DNA of 64,000 bases. It comes from Opisthorchis felineus. Taxonomy: Eukaryota > Platyhelminthes > Trematoda > Opisthorchiida > Opisthorchiidae. Positions within the stretch are counted from its first letter, which is position 1, and each line of letters begins with the position of its first letter. The DNA lies in NCBI GenBank assembly GCA_004794785.1, contig SJOL01006395.1:217939-281938 (forward strand), given 5' to 3'. This document shows positions 1-12,546 of the stretch, one piece after another. A model generated the notes under the pieces. That model made no database searches, had not been told where the DNA came from, and saw only the letters and a program-made list of their open reading frames with translations. The translations under genes and the position numbers were made by a program.

Positions 1-2190
1 GTGACTATGATCTTGCATTGGTGCACACTGCGGATGTACGGCAGGTGCTGGGTATTCCTTATTGTTAATACCGGCAAAACACCATATCTCATACATGCAA
101 TGATGAGAAACTGAGCGGAAAGTGATGTGTTCAAAGGTGAACACGGAAAAAGCACAAGCGAATGAACCACTGGTGTGCCACGCCAGAACGCAACGCGAAA
201 GTATTCCCTTCCTCTCCATACTTTCATCCGTGCATTATTAAAAGTTCCTGTGCGGCTAGGTATTCCGTTAGGGTTGTCTTCTCTCCGTTTCTGTTCAATT
301 TTGTTGTCTTTCTCATAATATAACTGATCCCGGGAACCGTCTAAGATGGTCTCTTTTCCGCAGATAAACGCAAGTAGGCCAGACAGGCACTGGCTGAGAA
401 ATTCACCGTCGTCCTTGAACACAGCGGGTGGAAGTTCGTCAGGACAATGAGCATGATGACGCTTGTGTGTTGAAGTACACTCGGGCACTTCTGTGGTTGA
501 AGGGGTTCCATATTCATAGTTGTTGTTTCTGTCAAAGACCGACAGTCAGAACTGCATGTAGCAGGTGGTCAACCGGGTTGTTGTTCAGAGTATTTTGCCC
601 AACAGTCGAAACATCCTTTACTGGATATCCGATAGCCACTGTGATCCTCGATCGTCTGTTCAGTCACGCCTTAATGCATCACGTGGTCCCATTTCCTGAC
701 AGACATTGACCCAAGTAAAATCCCGATTGGCTGATCAATGCTATCACCAAGTAGCAAAAGATCTTTATGATCAGTCTTGGACACTTACCTCAATGATGCC
801 CCATAAATATGTGGCTTACAAGCGTTCCTTTAGACAATCCAGATTTAACCTGGGTTTGGTTTCGTGAGTCTTCGAAGGAGCCAGGAACACTAAGCTCCGA
901 TCCACTGTTCATGCTGGCGCACCATAACTCTCACCGAACTATATTGTTGTTGCTATTGGAGTTGTCCTGTCGAATTAATTCATTAACGGCAGTGTAAAGG
1001 CTATGGTGGTACATATTTCATGTGTATTGACTGCAGTGGAAAAACCCACAGATGTTTGCAGTTTGGAAGCTCCGTGGTCAAAATGTTACACTGCATTCTG
1101 TCCACATACACTTGTTTTTTAACTATTCCTGTTCACGCAACCAACATATTTGAAATTATTCACCAAAACATTATTGGCATCCGATTTTGACCTACGACTC
1201 AGAAGAACATTGTGCTTTGCAAGTGCGCATTTTGTTAAAGCGGATAGATTTACAGCGACAGCCGATGACAGAGGATGCGATTCAAGTTAAATCAGCCGGA
1301 GGTCTGTTACTGCTGTGTCAGGGATATCTGTATGACAGGTGACCTACGCAATCCACTGAACGGGGAAGATTTGTACTCACGATTGTGGACAGTTGCATGA
1401 TCCCGTTTGATCAGGTGATAATCTCAAAAAGTTGCAAGACGAAGGTCTGTTGGGGACATCCAGCAATTGACCCAACAAGGTTCGCCGCCAATAATTGCAC
1501 ATACGCTCTTCGTGGGCACTGTGCCTTGGCTTCAAAGTTACCTGACGATTGTGGACTACGATCCTGGCCCACTGCCAATTTATCCGGGTATACTGACCGA
1601 TCAGCTGTCTACTCACCGTTGAGACCTTTTGAAGGTGTTTCAAGATTTTTCTCCACGATTGCCATTTCCTGTCTCAGTGGTTTTTTTGCCCAATCCATTG
1701 TGAGCAACACTGAACGTCAGTTTTCTGGGTTGTGAAAATTCTTCGCCATTGAGAATATCTACAATCCGGTAAACTACCTCTACTCTGGCGGGTAATCAGG
1801 GCGCTGAAGGTTGAGCGATATATTTATAAGGCATTTTCACTGACATCTCCCCAAACGCTAAGTAAATGCTCTTCATCGTGAGCAGAGTACGACAGTGTAT
1901 TTCTTGCCCCAGGATTCGACCTTTGAGCGCAATAAAAATATCGAGGAACAATCTAGTCAACATCGGGGAACGAAGGTGTGAGTGGTTGTGCTTATACTCC
2001 ACAGTCATAAACGAAGTTGCGTCCCAGGTGTTTGAATCCGCCGGGTAGGAAACATACAATGCGAACTTCAGTTAGTATCATCGATTGCATAAAATCAGTG
2101 ATTAACACATGCTTTGCTGCCGTACAACCATGATTTAGTTGATAGCCTTGTTTTGAAGGAAAGAATAAAAGTTGGTGGGGAAGGTACACA
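1..2190. other. Unassigned non-coding DNA
   Basis: No gene or repeat family is recognised here. Overlapping open frames of about 90-115 residues exist on both strands near 1.38-1.74 kb, but none has a family motif or a convincing splice-site pair, so they are treated as chance frames. Confidence 0.4.
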
Positions 2191-2199
2191 GTGCTAGCC

Positions 2200-2790
2200 C
2201 ATCATTTCATTTCGAGGTGCTACACCTTCAGACCCTCTGGATGGAAACTGAAAACAACAAAACCGTTGACATCGTCTAGCAGCCATATCTTGTAACTCTT
2301 CAATCATACACAGGGGGGTCACGTGGCCCCCATCCTGGTAAGTGAGTAGCACCGACAGCACCCAAACGTTTCGAACTCTTTCATCTCCCTCTGCCAGTTC
2401 AAGGGTTGGCCACCCCTCTGCTGCCGCCACTGTGAAATGGGCAACGAAATCAGCAGTCTCTTTGACAAAAGCTGGTTTGACATTCGCAATACGTGAAATA
2501 ACCACCGCAGCTTTTGGTGCTGGAAACATTCTGCGATTGCACTACCCATTGCATAACCGAACACTCGTTTTCTGATTGTTTCGTTGCGGATTCGCCTTCA
2601 CCAGCCCACACGAGCAATGATTCCACTTGGTATCCTGTTGAATGCGTTCAAACTACCTAAGGGAAATTTCCGAACCACAGCAGAGCACTGCGGGGAAATC
2701 TTTCCGTGATTTACGAGGCTACACAGTCGTGGTAAATTTGGCCGCCGATCCAACGCCCATATTGCAATCCCCCAGGGAATTCTTATCATG
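2200..2790 (-). mobile_element. LINE (RTE/CR1-like) 3' end, C-terminal reverse-transcriptase tail, decayed
   Basis: The minus strand reads through two frames into the end of a non-LTR retrotransposon ORF. Visible landmarks in order are a degraded '[11 protein letters not shown]'-type block (about 2690-2640), IIARVGW followed by RRIRNETIRKRVFGYAMG, then the HQKLRWLFHVLRMSN block, and RGGQPLNWQREMKE. This order is typical of flatworm RTE/CR1-like LINE C-termini. The same blocks recur on the plus strand at 28.4-29.1 kb. A stop after IIARVGW and a frame change near 2.33 kb show it is dead. The catalytic RT palm is absent, so this is a 5'-truncated copy, the usual outcome of target-primed reverse transcription. 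RTE versus CR1 cannot be settled by eye. Confidence 0.75.
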
Positions 2791-2922
2791 GATGAGGCTC
2801 CTTTGAAGCAGCGAGATATAACCCATGTTAACTTTCACGTAACCAGACCCGGCTGGCCTCTTTATGCCTTCGTGTTTTCTGTGTTTATACTCGTCTAGTG
2901 TGACAGTTATCGACTCACTCAC

Positions 2923-3037
2923 CTCAGTCCTATCGAACTTCAACAGTATCTGCCATGGATTATTTGTTGTAACATTAGCTGGATCCACAATCCTCACACA
3001 CACGGTTTTGCATTTCGGTCCCATGTTGTCGATTCGG
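2923..3037 (-). CDS. Candidate internal exon, product unknown
   Basis: A minus-strand open segment begins after a possible acceptor (TTCTCTGCTGAAG) and ends at a strong donor, GACTGAG|GTGAGT. It encodes about 38 residues containing VDPANVTTNNPWQILLKFD, which reads as protein-like. The family is not recognised. The plus strand is also open here (2864-3214), so coding on this strand is not certain. It lies directly upstream of the minus-strand LINE fragment. Confidence 0.25.
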
Positions 3038-3239
3038 CTTCAGCAGAGAACCAGCAGCAAACAAATTACCCACGGATCCCCTCAACAGGGACCATCTTCC
3101 AGCAGTATAGTGAATATCTTCGGAAAAACAACCATAAACAAAGATCCCACCGTCATTTACTCGACCACCTCATTGCCGTTTCTTCTCGCCGAATTTCGTG
3201 ACATTAATTTGTGACTTGTCACTGCGTATGATCACAGGG

Positions 3240-4430
3240 ATGGTGGGGCAAGTGCAAGTTGTGTGCGCTGGTTTCAAAGCTTCGCGCCATTAAGCGTTCA
3301 TCCCTCTTTCGTCCAACTCCACCCGTACATACCAATTTCGGTTTGGGCTTAGATACGTAATTTACTTAACTAACGATCAGCTTACTTCGCGGCTTACCAG
3401 AAAACTGCTGTCTTTATCATCTCCGTTAGCCATCTGCTGCCAAGGTCCTGTGGATATGCATAACAAACTGAATACTAAATTTAGGAGTCAGGTGTGTGTC
3501 ACGACAGTTATTCGTTTTCTACACTGTCAACCAAGCCAATTGGATTCACTGAAAGCGACAGTTCTTGTTGTGCCGGTGAGAAAAAAAAACAGAAAAATGG
3601 TTAACGTGTCAGGCCGCATTTCAACACATACAAAAGGTGCGTTGGAGCGGAATATAACAAAATGCCGTTCGGTGAAATGACACGGTTCAGAACCACTTGA
3701 TATCCCGATCAATATTTGCCACTACTATGCTACCAACAAAGTCCACGTGATTTGGTGCCGTTTTTGTAACAAGAATTTCCACATGACTGATTGATTTGAT
3801 ACACTAGAAGCTGTAAATGACTGATCTCCACGATATAAACTATTAAACTACCCGTAAGCCGTTGATCCCTCTCATATCGGTCTACTCTCTGGAGCGACCG
3901 ATTTTACTTTAAACTGGAAGGAATCGTCTTAGACATTTTGACAACCGTTATTGCACAAAAGGCCCTAATTGTGTAACAAACCTATTTCTGATAGGCAGGA
4001 TTCTAGGTCTGCGTTCTGTTACCTGTCTGTTCATTCGCTGGCTGAACAAAGATACCATCCAAAGCATAAAACCGCTTAGAGCTGAGACGAGTGCTACAGG
4101 ACATTTAGAAGCTTGCGTTTGACCTCACTGTTGGTCATCAACAAGATCCGGTGTCTAATTATATGTCCCAAAAGTGTTAGAGAAGAACTGAGAGCACACG
4201 TGACGGACAAAGTGAAAGATCTTTCAAAAACCGTAACGATTCAAACAAGATGAATCAAAACCATAAAAACCTCTTGCCGTACTTCGCCACCACTGAGTCA
4301 TCTACAAACTTGGACGGCGGCCAGACGGAAGGGTGAGTGGATGGTTAGGCTAATGATTAGAGATGTGCACAGTCGCATGGAGTATACGAGATAATAGTCA
4401 ATGAACATAAGCCGGCCTGCCTTAGGGTAT
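3240..4430. other. Unassigned non-coding DNA
   Basis: AT-rich sequence with no recognised gene or repeat. The 5' part of the neighbouring Penelope-like element may begin somewhere in its last 200 bases, but no motif supports an exact edge. Confidence 0.35.
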
Positions 4431-4439
4431 TGGGACCCG

Positions 4440-6720
4440 AACCTCGACGACAATTCAGCATTGCAATAGAACGAAGAGTCGGATCCATCGCTAAAAACAA
4501 GGAAACCTGTCTTGAAAACAAACCATCTAGACTGATTGCTAACCAGGAAAGGGAAAATAACCACGATGCCTGGATGAAGGACCTCTGCAGCAGGCAGCTC
4601 TAATCAGAGGACTCAATTTCAACTCAAAGGCGCCACAAACCTTGAATACCTGGCTAGTTAGAAGCAGCAGTGAAGTACATTCAACTCGATGGACGCTCAG
4701 CAACATCTCCACCAAACCGTAGTCTCAGCCATCACACGCAATACGGCATTCAGTGCCGTGTCAAGCAAAGAAAAGCAAGCAATGACCAAGCTAAAGAAAG
4801 ACAAGACAATCGCCATCCTACCGGCTGACAAGGGACTCCTGACAGTCATCACAGACAAGCCGGACCACATTGGTAAAGCGAAAGCCCTACTGAACGACAC
4901 GACTAGGTGTCGCGGTATCAAGAATCGCCATACGAAAAACTTGTAAACAAAATCAGTAAAAACCTGAGTGCTTCAAATATCACAAGAGAATGGTACTGAA
5001 AAATGAGAGCTCGGACTCGGTCATCCCCCCCCCCCGGACTTCCTAAAGTACATAATGAGACCACCGTTACGACCAATCGTATCACTGCCGAGGACTCCAG
5101 CGTACAACTTTTCGGAAGAATTGTGGAGGAGGTTGAAATACCTCATCAATGGGTAGCAATACTCAGTCAACAATACAGACAGGTCTTGGACAAACTGAGG
5201 AACATTGAGAGGATGAAATAATGGTTGAATCTAGGCTCACTGTTCACATCCCCAAATAGAACTACCGCCGAACTACTTGATAGTCATGACGTGGCAAATG
5301 GGTCCCAAAAAAAGAATACCTCTGCAAATCGTAAACCTCATGGCTGAACACATTTTTAATTCAACGGAAAGTGATGTGAACGACTATGAGCAACACCTAC
5401 TGGATCTCCGATTTCTAGATCTATTGAAGAAATTGTAATGCAAAAACTGGAACGGACTGTATTTTCGGACATAAACCCCAAGATAGGGATCTGCTAAATG
5501 GACGATATTTGTCATCATCGAAAGGAATGAACTACAATGAGGTCAACCAATAAACAGCGCTTTTTGGAAGAAGAAACCGAAGAGCTGGCTTCCTTAGATG
5601 TTCTTCTCATGGGATTGCCAAAATGGACAACTACAGACAGAAGTCTACATTAAAGCGGCGACGCATACAGGCCAAATCCTCAGTTACCACAGGAGTCATC
5701 CAAAATGTCACAATTAGAGCTATATTCGGACCACTTTCAAACGTATTATAACGCACTGCAACACTACGGAGTCAAAAGTCCGAGAAGGGAAGTGCTTGTA
5801 CAAAGCGTTCCGGATGAATGGGTACCTCAGAAACTTCATCTGGCGGGTCCTCAAAAAACCCAATTCGGTTAACTCAACAGCAAAAGGGGAAAGCAGAAAG
5901 ATCGCACTTCCTTACATCAGGAACATTTCCGAAATGACCGTATGATTGTTACGACAGTATAACACAACTTTGGCCCACAAGCCAGCGAGCACCCTACGTA
6001 GAGCATTGCCAAATCCAAAAAGACAGTTGGACACAATGTTGAGGACCAACGTCGTGTCGAAGATTCAGTACAGCGATTGCGATGAACTCTACGCGAGACA
6101 AACGGGAAGATAGCTCTCCACCAGAATACATGAACAGAACCTTACAACCAAAAGATGGCCAATTTTCACTCGTCTCTGCGCACGAAGATCAAGATGGACA
6201 CACATTCGACTGGAGCAACGTTCACATATTAGCCTGAACAAGAACAAAGAAAGAACGTGAATTCATGGAAGTTTGGTACTCAATCAACAAGGAAACATTG
6301 GAATCGACCCAGTCTATCGACCAGTGACAGCAAAATAACTACATAAGGCAATCCTGCACACAAAAAAACAGAGCGGACGTGTACAGAAGAGGCAGGCAAG
6401 TAAAAAATCTGGCGGACTAATCCACTTTCCATGACTAGCATCGAACCAATAAATCGAAGAAGTTAAAAGGACGTCTCAACAAACTGACCATCCGAGCGCA
6501 AACAAATCGGCCAACACAAGGAAGAAAAACCCACACCAAACGAGGAAGTGCAACCGGACAATGAAACCCAACAAGGTGATATTGCGGTACGGACTACGAA
6601 CGGACCAAGAGGATCGAAGAGAAACTACCAAAAATAGAAACCAACCAAAAGCCAACCAAATTCAAATGAGAAAGACCACAATGCAACACAAGCTTTCACT
6701 CATGATAGGATGAAAAACGC
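4440..6720 (+). mobile_element. Penelope-like element, RT plus GIY-YIG, inactivated
   Basis: Reading across all three plus frames recovers PLE blocks in order. VVSAITRNTAFSAVSSKEK and KTIAILPADKG lie at about 4.71-4.86 kb. GLPKVHN follows at about 5.04 kb, then LDKLRNIE at about 5.19 kb, a motif-B-like 'PTGSPIS' stretch near 5.39 kb, FVIIERNEL near 5.51 kb and FRMNGYLRNFIWRVL near 5.81 kb. The GIY-YIG endonuclease region then contains AHKPASTLRRAL, KIQYSDCDELYARQTGR, LSTRIHEQN and GIDPVYR (5.97-6.33 kb). Many stops and frame changes, plus an 11-C run at 5025-5035, show a long-dead copy. PLEs are retroelements whose RT is related to telomerase and which integrate with this endonuclease. The last ~170 bp resembles the tail at 33.42-33.70 kb. 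Confidence 0.85.
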
Positions 6721-6724
6721 TCAT

Positions 6725-9290
6725 GGGAGGTGACTCTGTATCTGAGGTGACAGATAGCCTTATGGTGAATCCGATCACAGCCTCCACAAATGGCTTTATC
6801 GTCCCCGTTCCCATATCCAGTGTACCATTTCGTGCACCCGACTATCCTCGAGTAAGAAATGTTTACAACTACTTACACGATGAGTTGCAACTAAAATCTC
6901 GCGACATACACTTTATAGCGAAAGTCACAAACTAATAAACAATCAAAGAAAATCTTCGGTAGGACGTCCGAGCAAATTCATAAATATTCTCGATAATCTA
7001 CTTAGAGTGGAATATCAACCAGAATATAGAGTACGGTAGAATAGGGTAAATTTCAACTAACACATATGAATTTCACGATGTCTGTGGTTGACTAGTTGAT
7101 TGGGAATCCAGATTTCTCCATTCACCGTTATGAAAAACTCTCTAGATCGATCATTAAGGCCGTCAGGATATAAGCCTTAACGGTCCTGTTGGTTTTCCTA
7201 ATATCGTGATGCATAAGCTCCTCCATACACACAGGTGGATTACTGGTTGTTTACTCTAAGTAACTATCAGATGTCTACCACACTTTCAGATTTCATAAAA
7301 AGTATCATAGCTAGTCCCAAACATTCAACTGGTTAAAAAGCCTACAGGGACAGAAATCTTCACGATTGGTCACTGACACCGCTCAGCCCAGTCGACCAAC
7401 ACAGGTCACGCGATTTCCGCTAGTACTGCATTCACGACATCCTATTACTATTATTATCAATATGATTAGTTGAATAAAAACAACACAAAGGAAGAATGGA
7501 CTTTGTAGCTGCAGAACTGGCGAAATGAAACGGAGGTATGTCTGAAGCGATTACAATGCACCGTGAAGCGTCTGATCTGGGTGCCGAATAGCGTGATCCG
7601 TTCGATAAGTCCATGGCAGTTTCAAGGCCACTTGTAGATCGTTCGGTAAGCACAACAATGCGTTGTCGCTGTTAATCAACTATGCGGAGAAATGAAAAGG
7701 TGAACCTTAGTTTCTTCGTTCGGTTACCCATACTTGACCTGCAATTGTGGCAGAAAGTCCACTCAGTGTTTTTAATTGACGAAGTGACTTTTGCTCCAGT
7801 AGGGTCCCGCTTGCGTATTAGCACAAGAATTGAATTTAACAAGTGCTGTTTCACTTGCACCAGTTCAACCGGTATCAATCCTAACGCATTTGCAAGTAAT
7901 GTGCTGACTATGGTGACCAATGGGTAGAACTGCTGTGGGCTTTAGTTAGGAAGCAGCGGATATGCCTTGAGTTATTTTCGGCTCTGAATCCGTGTAAGTT
8001 ACCCTCAGACCGCAATGGCACGTAACCCACTTGGTCGGGCTTCAGTGAACCAGCCGGCAGGGCCTTTCTGAGCTGATAGCAAGTGCGATGCGCTCAAGCC
8101 CCACTGCCTTTGTGCAGTGTGTGTGTGCCCCAATGGCTTGGTCTCCAAGCCTGTTCAATGCTCTATCTGCCCGCACAAGCCTCAGAATCACTTTTTCATG
8201 CCAGGAGTGATTGTCGATGGTGCATCCCTAAGGCGCTCTGCCTTCGAACCTCACACACACACGTGTGTGTGTTTCCGTTTGTCACAATGAAAAAGGCTTG
8301 AAAGTCATTACTGCCGCTGCGCTGTCCACAAACGGCAACAGTCCGATAGGTTCTCAACACTGCCTTGAATCGATTGATAAAGATTTGGCCGTTGATCTGG
8401 CGTACCTTAGGCTTGCTGTCAAGCTATACCTTGACAAAGATGTACAGCAATACGTAACTACATGGATGGTATGACAGCAATGAGACTGTACCTGATTCGA
8501 AGCGGATGAACTCATGAGAAAACAAACAGAAAAACGGAAAGCTTGTTCATGAAATACTAACAAAGGTGTAGGATAGTAGATCCTTTCTCTAGATAGATGA
8601 AAGTGTATGTCCTCTATCTTTAACGAATGTTTTTAGCTCATTTTAGTAGGTTTTTCTAGTCATGCACGTAACTGAGTTCTAGTGGGGTAAAAACATCCAT
8701 CTGTTCAGGCCGACAGTCGAGACAGACTGTAAATCATCTATGTAATTCCCAGGAGTAGCTTACTGCAGTAGACATTCAAGTGACAATCTCTGATGAAGAA
8801 AGGTTATCACTTTGGTTGCGAGGTTTGTTTGAAATCCTTACTGAGGCGCAAAGTGGTGGTAGTTTGCGATGCCGTCCCATGTCATAGTGAATCGGAACGT
8901 ATGATCGGTTAACCATGTCATAGCAGTGGTGTGCTTTTGTGCCTCTTTAAACGTCAATGGAGGTGTCCGGAGGAGTCCGGCGAAACAATTCATGAAAAGG
9001 AACATGCGACAGCAATACATGCATATCATTTACAGGGATCCACAGGAAGTTCTTACACAATATGAACCGGATGTTGCGTTGTTTGGAGCAGAGTAAAAGA
9101 GATGCACTTTCAGTAGCTACAAATCAATGGTACCTACATATGATTCAGCATTCACTTTCTGTTTATGTTGATGTACGCAATAAGAGAGACATCTAAATAA
9201 TCGGATTTATCTCATGAACTACACTCAGTTATACACCAATTTGGTGTCCACGGGGGGCTCAACGTAACTCCAACTGGATTTCTTCAATTG
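6725..9290. other. Unassigned non-coding DNA
   Basis: Open frames here (for example plus 6723-6935 and 7682-7927, minus 7672-7920) match no family I recognise. One plus-strand segment at about 8.29-8.47 kb reads as plausible protein (LESIDKDLAVDLAYLRLAVK) and ends near a weak donor (ATG|GTATGA), but nothing more supports it. Confidence 0.35.
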
Positions 9291-9299
9291 ATTAGAGCA

Positions 9300-9538
9300 T
9301 ACAGTTGACGGAAACTCAGGGACTGCACCTACATGATGAGTCACGAGGACAAAGCCGGTCGTGGGCTGTCATCGAGTTTTCAGTAACCTTGTGAGTAATG
9401 TTCCTTCAAGAAACTATACTGCGGTATCTCGAATATCGTACCAACTGAAACATGAGACGGCCATTGTGCAGCAAATTCAGTTGAAGATTCATCTGGTTTT
9501 CAGTCTCCCGTTAAACCAAATTCATGTGTAGATGAGTA
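9300..9538 (+). mobile_element. Hammerhead-carrying short repeat, copy 1 (ribozyme plus 3' tail)
   Basis: This copy shows the ribozyme segment and its 3' tail in continuous order. The ribozyme part is 9300-9390. Its core strand is changed to ATGATGAG, and the GAAA strand to CAAAG, so catalysis is probably lost. A stem II of GTC/GAC and the GGTC|GTGGGC cleavage-site region are still visible. The tail carries the family landmarks ATATCGTACCAACTGAAACATGAG and CAGTCTCCCG ... ACCAAATTCATGTG. The same order is seen in part in the copies at 26.0, 36.0, 45.1, 48.8 and 52.1 kb. Confidence 0.7.
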
Positions 9539-9544
9539 TATTTG

Positions 9545-10090
9545 GCAATAGCACAATTTCATCTCTGCACTGCTGATTCATCCCTGTAGCCTATTCTTAT
9601 ACAACACGTTCAGTAAGCGCCCGCCAATTAGTAATACATTTTTGTTTATCTAGAGTGGTGTATTTCAAAACAAAGAACTGGCTGCATTGTGATACTAACC
9701 CCACAGGATCGAATGAAGAATGTAATAGGAAGAGACATTCCGTAGATTAGAATAAAATCTGCTATACCGATAGGTGTAGAACACGAACAATTCAGCCAGA
9801 GATGAATTCATTTCATCTCATTTAGAGGCCGTTAAATGCCTTCACCCTGCGTAATCATGTGGTTTGTGCAACTTTCATCTGAGAAACCACTGACTTCACC
9901 CCTCCCACGCATCACATTACAGCATATCATAAAGTTTGAATGGCGCATTGGTGCACAACAATCAGGCAAGAAAAATATGTTGTGTCCAGTTGCACTCACG
10001 GTATTCACCAGAACTATGCATATGATTTACTAATGTGTCCCTAGATGATCTAGATCTACCTATCACAGTAGGTACCACTGGGATACCTGT
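9545..10090. other. Unassigned non-coding DNA
   Basis: AT-rich stretch after the repeat. Nothing recognised. Confidence 0.35.
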
Positions 10091-10093
10091 TAC

Positions 10094-10266
10094 CTTCTGA
10101 AGTCCTAGTGCAAGGCCGAACGAAGCCACTGAGCGTGTTTGATTCTTCTGTATGACATTCTTCCATATGGTTTCTTTCAGACCTTGGAAACACCATTGAC
10201 GTGTACTTGTAATCCGGTTCACAATCTCTCCACTAAAATCATTTTGCGAAACAGTGATGTAACGCA
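10094..10266 (-). CDS. Candidate internal exon, product unknown
   Basis: The minus strand is open for 57 full codons between a possible acceptor (GGTCTTCAG|TG) and a good donor (CTTCAGAAG|GTAACA). The phases would be 1 at the start and 0 at the end. The peptide contains QWCFQGLKETIWKNVIQK and RSVASFGLALGLQK and looks protein-like, but I do not recognise the family. The pyrimidine tract before the acceptor is weak. Confidence 0.25.
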
Positions 10267-10269
10267 CTG

Positions 10270-11455
10270 AAGACCGAATTCCGTTTGTTGGTTAATGAAG
10301 TTTAGAAGAACTGAGGTTTAGACATTAACCTCTCCTGAAAAACAAGCCTCTCCTTTTTAGGTGACAGTGGAGTGTAGAGAGTTTTCGTGCCAAATAACAT
10401 AGCTCACTTGGTTGCTTCAATCAGCTCCACAATCAGCATTCACTATTTCGCCCCATTTGAAGCTTTAGGTTGAGGATATATTAAGTAATGGAATATACAG
10501 CAAATATATAATACGAATGACAAATTTTAAACCACTTTCTTGTTCCCTTTAATTTGTTCCAAAATGGAACGCAAAACCTTCAAAGTTTTCAAATACGTTA
10601 CTACTACGGATTCATAGCTAATGTCACCTCACTTAGTCTGCTCTAACGCTCAAGACGCTAAGCCGTCCGCATACCGTCCGGTTGAATTGACAGAAAGAAC
10701 TGAGAAGTCAGCCATCTCCGACCAACAGCATTTTCACAAGAAGCCCTATTTGTGCAACCCTACTTTGAACTTATTGGGCTGATTTTTTACCTGAGGCCAC
10801 CGTATTCTCATGAACCTCACGAAAGGAAATACATGTGCACAAGTAGAATAGTGGCGTGAATTAAGAGAACTCGGTAAATGGGGAAGTTCCACTGAGTTAA
10901 CAGTTAAAAATTTAATGATTCAGTCAAAGCGGCTAAGCCCAAGGTTCACTTCATATTTACCGGGTCCATCGCTGGCATATTCTGTACCAGTTGGTTGATG
11001 ACAATTTATATCGACGGGACCCAAGAAGCTGCAGTAATGGGACAGCATATTGGTGGTTTTGCTTCACAGTTGTAGTCTTCAAACCCAAGTCTTACAAGCC
11101 AGACAATTATCATGTCCGCCACAAGTGTTTTGAAAATTTCAGAAAGGAGACTCAAGTATTCACAGCTCCTAGTGAATCGCAGCGCATCGGCTAAACCGAC
11201 AAATCGCTTCTAGGACCGGCCTTGGACAGATCAACACATCCATAACCTTGAGTGGAGTGTCATCTACGGTAACCGTACAAGAGTTCCTAGTTGAAATTTT
11301 TGGTAATCTACGACGACCACTCATCCCCAGCACACTTACGAACTTGTAGCCTTCGATACAGAATTCAGGAATAACATCCATTCCTCAGGAAAGTTCAGTT
11401 TGGTTCGGTTAGAAATTTTATCTTTGGGATTGCATCATAATGATCCCACAAAAAA
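10270..11455. other. Unassigned non-coding DNA
   Basis: AT-rich in the first half. A short minus-strand open segment near 11.33-11.38 kb ends at a GTAAGT donor, but it is too short to call. No repeat family recognised. Confidence 0.3.
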
Positions 11456-11460
11456 AATTT

Positions 11461-11642
11461 TCAGCTGCAGCATCCTTTCGGTGCCTAGCTGCCATGCCAC
11501 CAAAAGGAAGCACGAGGGCTGGGATACTCCCAGGTTGCCCAAGCCAAGCCAGGAGAAATCGAGGTGTAGATGTCGTGTCCGAACGACGGACCTTATGGTC
11601 AGTAAATTCGCTCTCTAACCACTGAGCCACCTCGCCCAGGAA
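11461..11642 (-). repeat. tRNA-derived SINE, copy 1
   Basis: The minus strand begins GGGCGAGGTGGCTCAGTGG, a good RNA polymerase III A box. A B-box-like GTCCGTCGTTCGGAC lies about 40 nt later, and then a family body (GGCTTGGGCAACCTGG, GTATCCCAGCCCTCGTGCTTCC, CTAGGCACCGAAAGG). The same body occurs at 43.99, 47.41, 55.81, 58.62 and 63.83 kb. SINEs of this build are non-autonomous and copied by LINE machinery. An open frame across it on either strand is not a gene. Confidence 0.8.
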
Positions 11643-11689
11643 AAGGTCAAATATCTACAGATGCAAATCCAATTTGAAAACTTGTATGA

Positions 11690-11835
11690 CCGTGTCCAAA
11701 ACCTAACAATTACTAATGTTGACAAGGCTATGTGGTTTAAACCGAAGCTGACTAGCCTCTTGGATCTATTCATGGCATCCTGTATTCTATGGGATAGTTG
11801 TCTACGCTGCCACGAATATCAGATTGCCGAACAAT
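11690..11835 (+). CDS. Weak candidate exon, coiled-coil-like, product unknown
   Basis: Just after the SINE a plus frame reads YLQMQIQFENLYDRVQNLT then VDKAMWFKPKLTSLLDLF before a stop at 11836. It has the charge pattern of a helical segment. A TATCTACAG acceptor is possible at its start, but no strong donor was found. It may pair with the next candidate at 11941. The family is not recognised. Confidence 0.15.
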
Positions 11836-11940
11836 GACAACAATTGAAATCGAGTCTGTTGATGAAACCAGATAAAGGATTTGACAGTGTATTCATGGGC
11901 AAAGTGGATTACGTTTTTAAAATGAATGTCTTACTTTCAG

Positions 11941-12231
11941 ACACAAGACATTGCCGACCAGGTGCCGGTGAAGACCAAAGATCAGGTTACTGGACAGTTG
12001 CAACCACTACTCTTTAATGGATGCATGAAAAGAGGCACTGTAGGGACAAATGAAGCGTTTCGGGACAAAAACAACCGCAGAGCGAGGATCACTTTACTTG
12101 GACACATCCTTAACATGCAAGATTCATCTTCTCACAAACTAGCTTCATGCATGACGAGTATACTTGACATTATCAGTGGGCTTTTAGCTCTTAAAATCTG
12201 CCATACATTGGAATGCATATCAGCGAGTTAA
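11941..12231 (+). CDS. Candidate terminal exon, product unknown
   Basis: A textbook acceptor (GAATGTCTTACTTTCAG|ACACAAG) opens a plus frame of 96 codons to a TAA at 12231. The peptide starts TQDIADQVPVKTKDQ. That point is followed by GTTACT, so a short 45-nt exon ending there is an alternative. No family motif is seen. It stops about 100 bp before the inverted repeat at 12.33 kb. Confidence 0.25.
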   Translation, partial: TQDIADQVPVKTKDQVTGQLQPLLFNGCMKRGTVGTNEAFRDKNNRRARITLLGHILNMQDSSSHKLASCMTSILDIISGLLALKICHTLECISAS

Positions 12232-12332
12232 TGGAACGTGTCATTTGTTGACGCTGACTCATCATGCGCCAAGGTTCCGTTACATCCGGAAAATCCTCAC
12301 AGTTGAACACCTAAAGATCTACTACACTCATT

Positions 12333-12546
12333 TACATATCAGTTTGGTTTTCACGGGAGACTCACCTGAGTCTCTCGCTTATGATATTTCTTCAACTGAA
12401 TGTGCTGCACACAGGCCGCCTCACTGTGCTATCTGTAAGATCGTACCAACTGAAGCATGAGGCGCCCTTTGTGCTGCACATGCAGTTGAAGAATATCACA
12501 GACGAGAAATTCAGTTGAGTCTCCCGTTGGAACCTAATTGGTATGT
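12333..12546. repeat. Fold-back pair of hammerhead-repeat tails (inverted repeat)
   Basis: The left arm (about 12333-12424) is the reverse complement of the family tail (GGGAGACTCACCTGAGTCTC, TTCTTCAACTGAATGTGCTGC, GCCGCCTCA). The right arm (about 12438-12546) is the same tail in forward orientation (CGTACCAACTGAAGCATGAGG, GTTGAAGAATATCACAGACG, GTCTCCCGTTGG). The arms agree by eye over about 90 bp at roughly three positions in four. The ribozyme segment present between such arms in the 45.1 kb copy is missing here. RNA from either strand could form one long hairpin. Confidence 0.75.
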
